Positions 63,042 through 64,000 of a stretch of 64,000 nt of DNA are shown here, one piece after another; within the stretch, counting starts at the first letter, position 1; every line of letters starts with the position of its first letter. The notes under the pieces are model-generated. The model was given only the letters and a program-made list of their open reading frames with translations. It did not search any database and was not told the origin of the DNA. This DNA is from Alistipes sp. (GTDB taxonomy: Bacteria > Bacteroidota > Bacteroidia > Bacteroidales > Rikenellaceae): NCBI GenBank assembly GCA_017555105.1, contig JAFZHB010000015.1, forward strand, positions 1 through 64,000, in the 5' to 3' direction. A program made the position numbers and the translations under genes.

Positions 63042-63800
63042 TTAAAAAGCTCTTTCGCGATTCTCCTCATTGTCCTTCTCGTCGCGGTCGATCTCATCGC
63101 CCTCCCAATCGAACCAGGGGAACTCGGTGCGTCCACCCAGCGAGAAACGGAGGTAGTTGATCGGAAGTCCCATCTCGAGGAAGCGGCTCTCATAGGCGGT
63201 CTTGACCGAGAGCACCTCGTCGGCGAAGCCCGTGCCGTAGATATCCTCCTGTGCCACCTCGATCGGCAGGGCATAGTGCTCAGCCACCGCCTTCGTGTAA
63301 GCGTAGAGGTGCTTCGAGTCGGTTTTGAGGTTAATCACCCCATCGTCGGCCAGCAGCTGCGCATAACGAGCCAGGAAGAGCGGAGCCGTGAGGCGCTTCT
63401 TCGCACGGCGCGTCTTCAGCTGCGGATCGGGGAAGGTGATCCAGATCTCCGAGACCTCCCCACGCTCGAAGAGCGAGGTGATGAACTCGATACGCGTACG
63501 CAGGAAGCCCACATTCTGCATGCCACGCTCCGTGGCGGTCTTGGCACCTCGCCACATGCGTGCGCCCTTGATGTCGATGCCGATGTAGTTACGATCGGGA
63601 TCGCGCTCGGCCAACCCTACCGTATATTCGCCCTTACCACAACCCAGCTCGAGTACAATCGGGCGATCGTTGTGGAAGAAGTCGCTATGCCAATGCCCCT
63701 TCATGGGGTGGTCGCCCGAAAAGACCGAGTCGAACTCGGGCTGTAAGAAGCAGGCGAAGGTTTCGTTTTCGCGGAATTTACGCAGTTTATCTTTTCCCAT
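63042..63800 (-). CDS. trmB: tRNA (guanine-N7-)-methyltransferase
   Basis: The 252-residue enzyme methylates G46 in tRNA variable loops using SAM. Motifs are LELGCGKGEYTVGLA (about 50-64), GIDIKGARMW and FPDPQLKTRRAKKRL with the family's FPDPW-like signature. A charged C-terminal tail follows. It lies 6 bases after the gene cut by the right edge. Confidence 0.93.
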   Translation of the reverse strand: MGKDKLRKFRENETFACFLQPEFDSVFSGDHPMKGHWHSDFFHNDRPIVLELGCGKGEYTVGLAERDPDRNYIGIDIKGARMWRGAKTATERGMQNVGFLRTRIEFITSLFERGEVSEIWITFPDPQLKTRRAKKRLTAPLFLARYAQLLADDGVINLKTDSKHLYAYTKAVAEHYALPIEVAQEDIYGTGFADEVLSVKTAYESRFLEMGLPINYLRFSLGGRTEFPWFDWEGDEIDRDEKDNEENRERAF

Positions 63801-63806
63801 AGTGGT

Positions 63807-64000
63807 TTATGATTCAGTGATGATCTTCATACCGACCGCCTCCACTCCCTCGATCGGGTGTGTCGGAGTCAACGCAAAACGGTACTCACCGGCTCGCTTC
63901 AGCTGCACACCACGGCGATAGGGCACCTCCACCACGCGATGCAGCGGCGCAGCTACCCGCTTCGGCGGGAACTGCAGGCGGTGGTACTCGCTCGCACGGA
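63807..64000 (-). CDS. partial gene, C-terminal part, possibly GldH-like
   Basis: A minus-strand frame enters from the right edge and stops at 63807 (TAA), about 64 codons inside the window. The end reads ALTPTHPIEGVEAVGMKI, which reminds me of GldH gliding/lipoprotein C-termini. This assignment is weak. Its stop is 6 bases before the trmB ATG, so they form one unit. Confidence 0.45.
   Translation of the reverse strand, partial: RASEYHRLQFPPKRVAAPLHRVVEVPYRRGVQLKRAGEYRFALTPTHPIEGVEAVGMKIITES

Overview
The window looks like a chromosome segment of a gut-type Bacteroidota bacterium of moderately high GC. Supporting signs are SusC/SusD/SusE-type starch-binding proteins, lipoproteins with a Cys right after a short hydrophobic signal, the Bacteroidota promoter form (TTTG, about 19-20 bases, TAnnTTTG) ahead of many genes, near absence of Shine-Dalgarno sites, and a class of small ECF sigma factor typical of the phylum. 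A Rikenellaceae/Alistipes-like genome is my best guess; this is inference, since no 16S is present.

Region 1 (1-1.3 kb): an edge fragment, an unusual tRNA-Phe with its own promoter and terminator, and a membrane-anchored HIRAN-domain protein. Region 2 (1.3-24.2 kb) is a starch utilisation locus. On the minus strand run a maltose-type MFS permease, SusC, SusD, SusE and a giant SusF-like protein. After a terminator and a small repeat element come a SusG-type surface amylase, a GH53 galactanase and three more GH13 enzymes. Divergently encoded is a LytS/LytTR-type two-component system. A 12-bp direct repeat with 21-bp period lies just upstream of the permease-susC promoter and is a likely LytTR operator.

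Between susF and susG sits a tandem pair of REP-like elements (10393-11002). Both copies have three 35-bp direct repeats, an identical 50-bp segment (one mismatch region) and the same inverted arm. One copy carries a GIY-YIG nuclease gene between its arms and the other is empty. This resembles a REPIN with its own dedicated nuclease and is the most interesting structure I found.

Region 3 (24.2-53.3 kb) is mostly housekeeping: lysC and dapD divergent from overlapping promoters, a NUDIX hydrolase, a biotin ligase, gcvH, mdh, tkt, tig-clpP-clpX, a glutaminyl cyclase followed by metH-metF, an M20 amidohydrolase, rnr, a glycosyltransferase, an ECF sigma factor with an unlisted 47-residue downstream protein, an SGNH hydrolase bracketed by related repeats, proS, a FadL-like porin with a lipoprotein, tRNA-Ser(CGA), and mgsA. 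Region 4 (53.3-64 kb) holds tgt, an LptF/LptG permease, a PASTA protein, an RluA-family pseudouridine synthase, an unfamiliar zinc-ribbon membrane protein, a GH28 polygalacturonase, a YgiQ radical-SAM protein, trmB and a gene cut by the right edge.

All function calls come from reading motifs and family resemblance; no database search was run. Residue numbers are counted by hand from the chosen start codon and may be off by a few.
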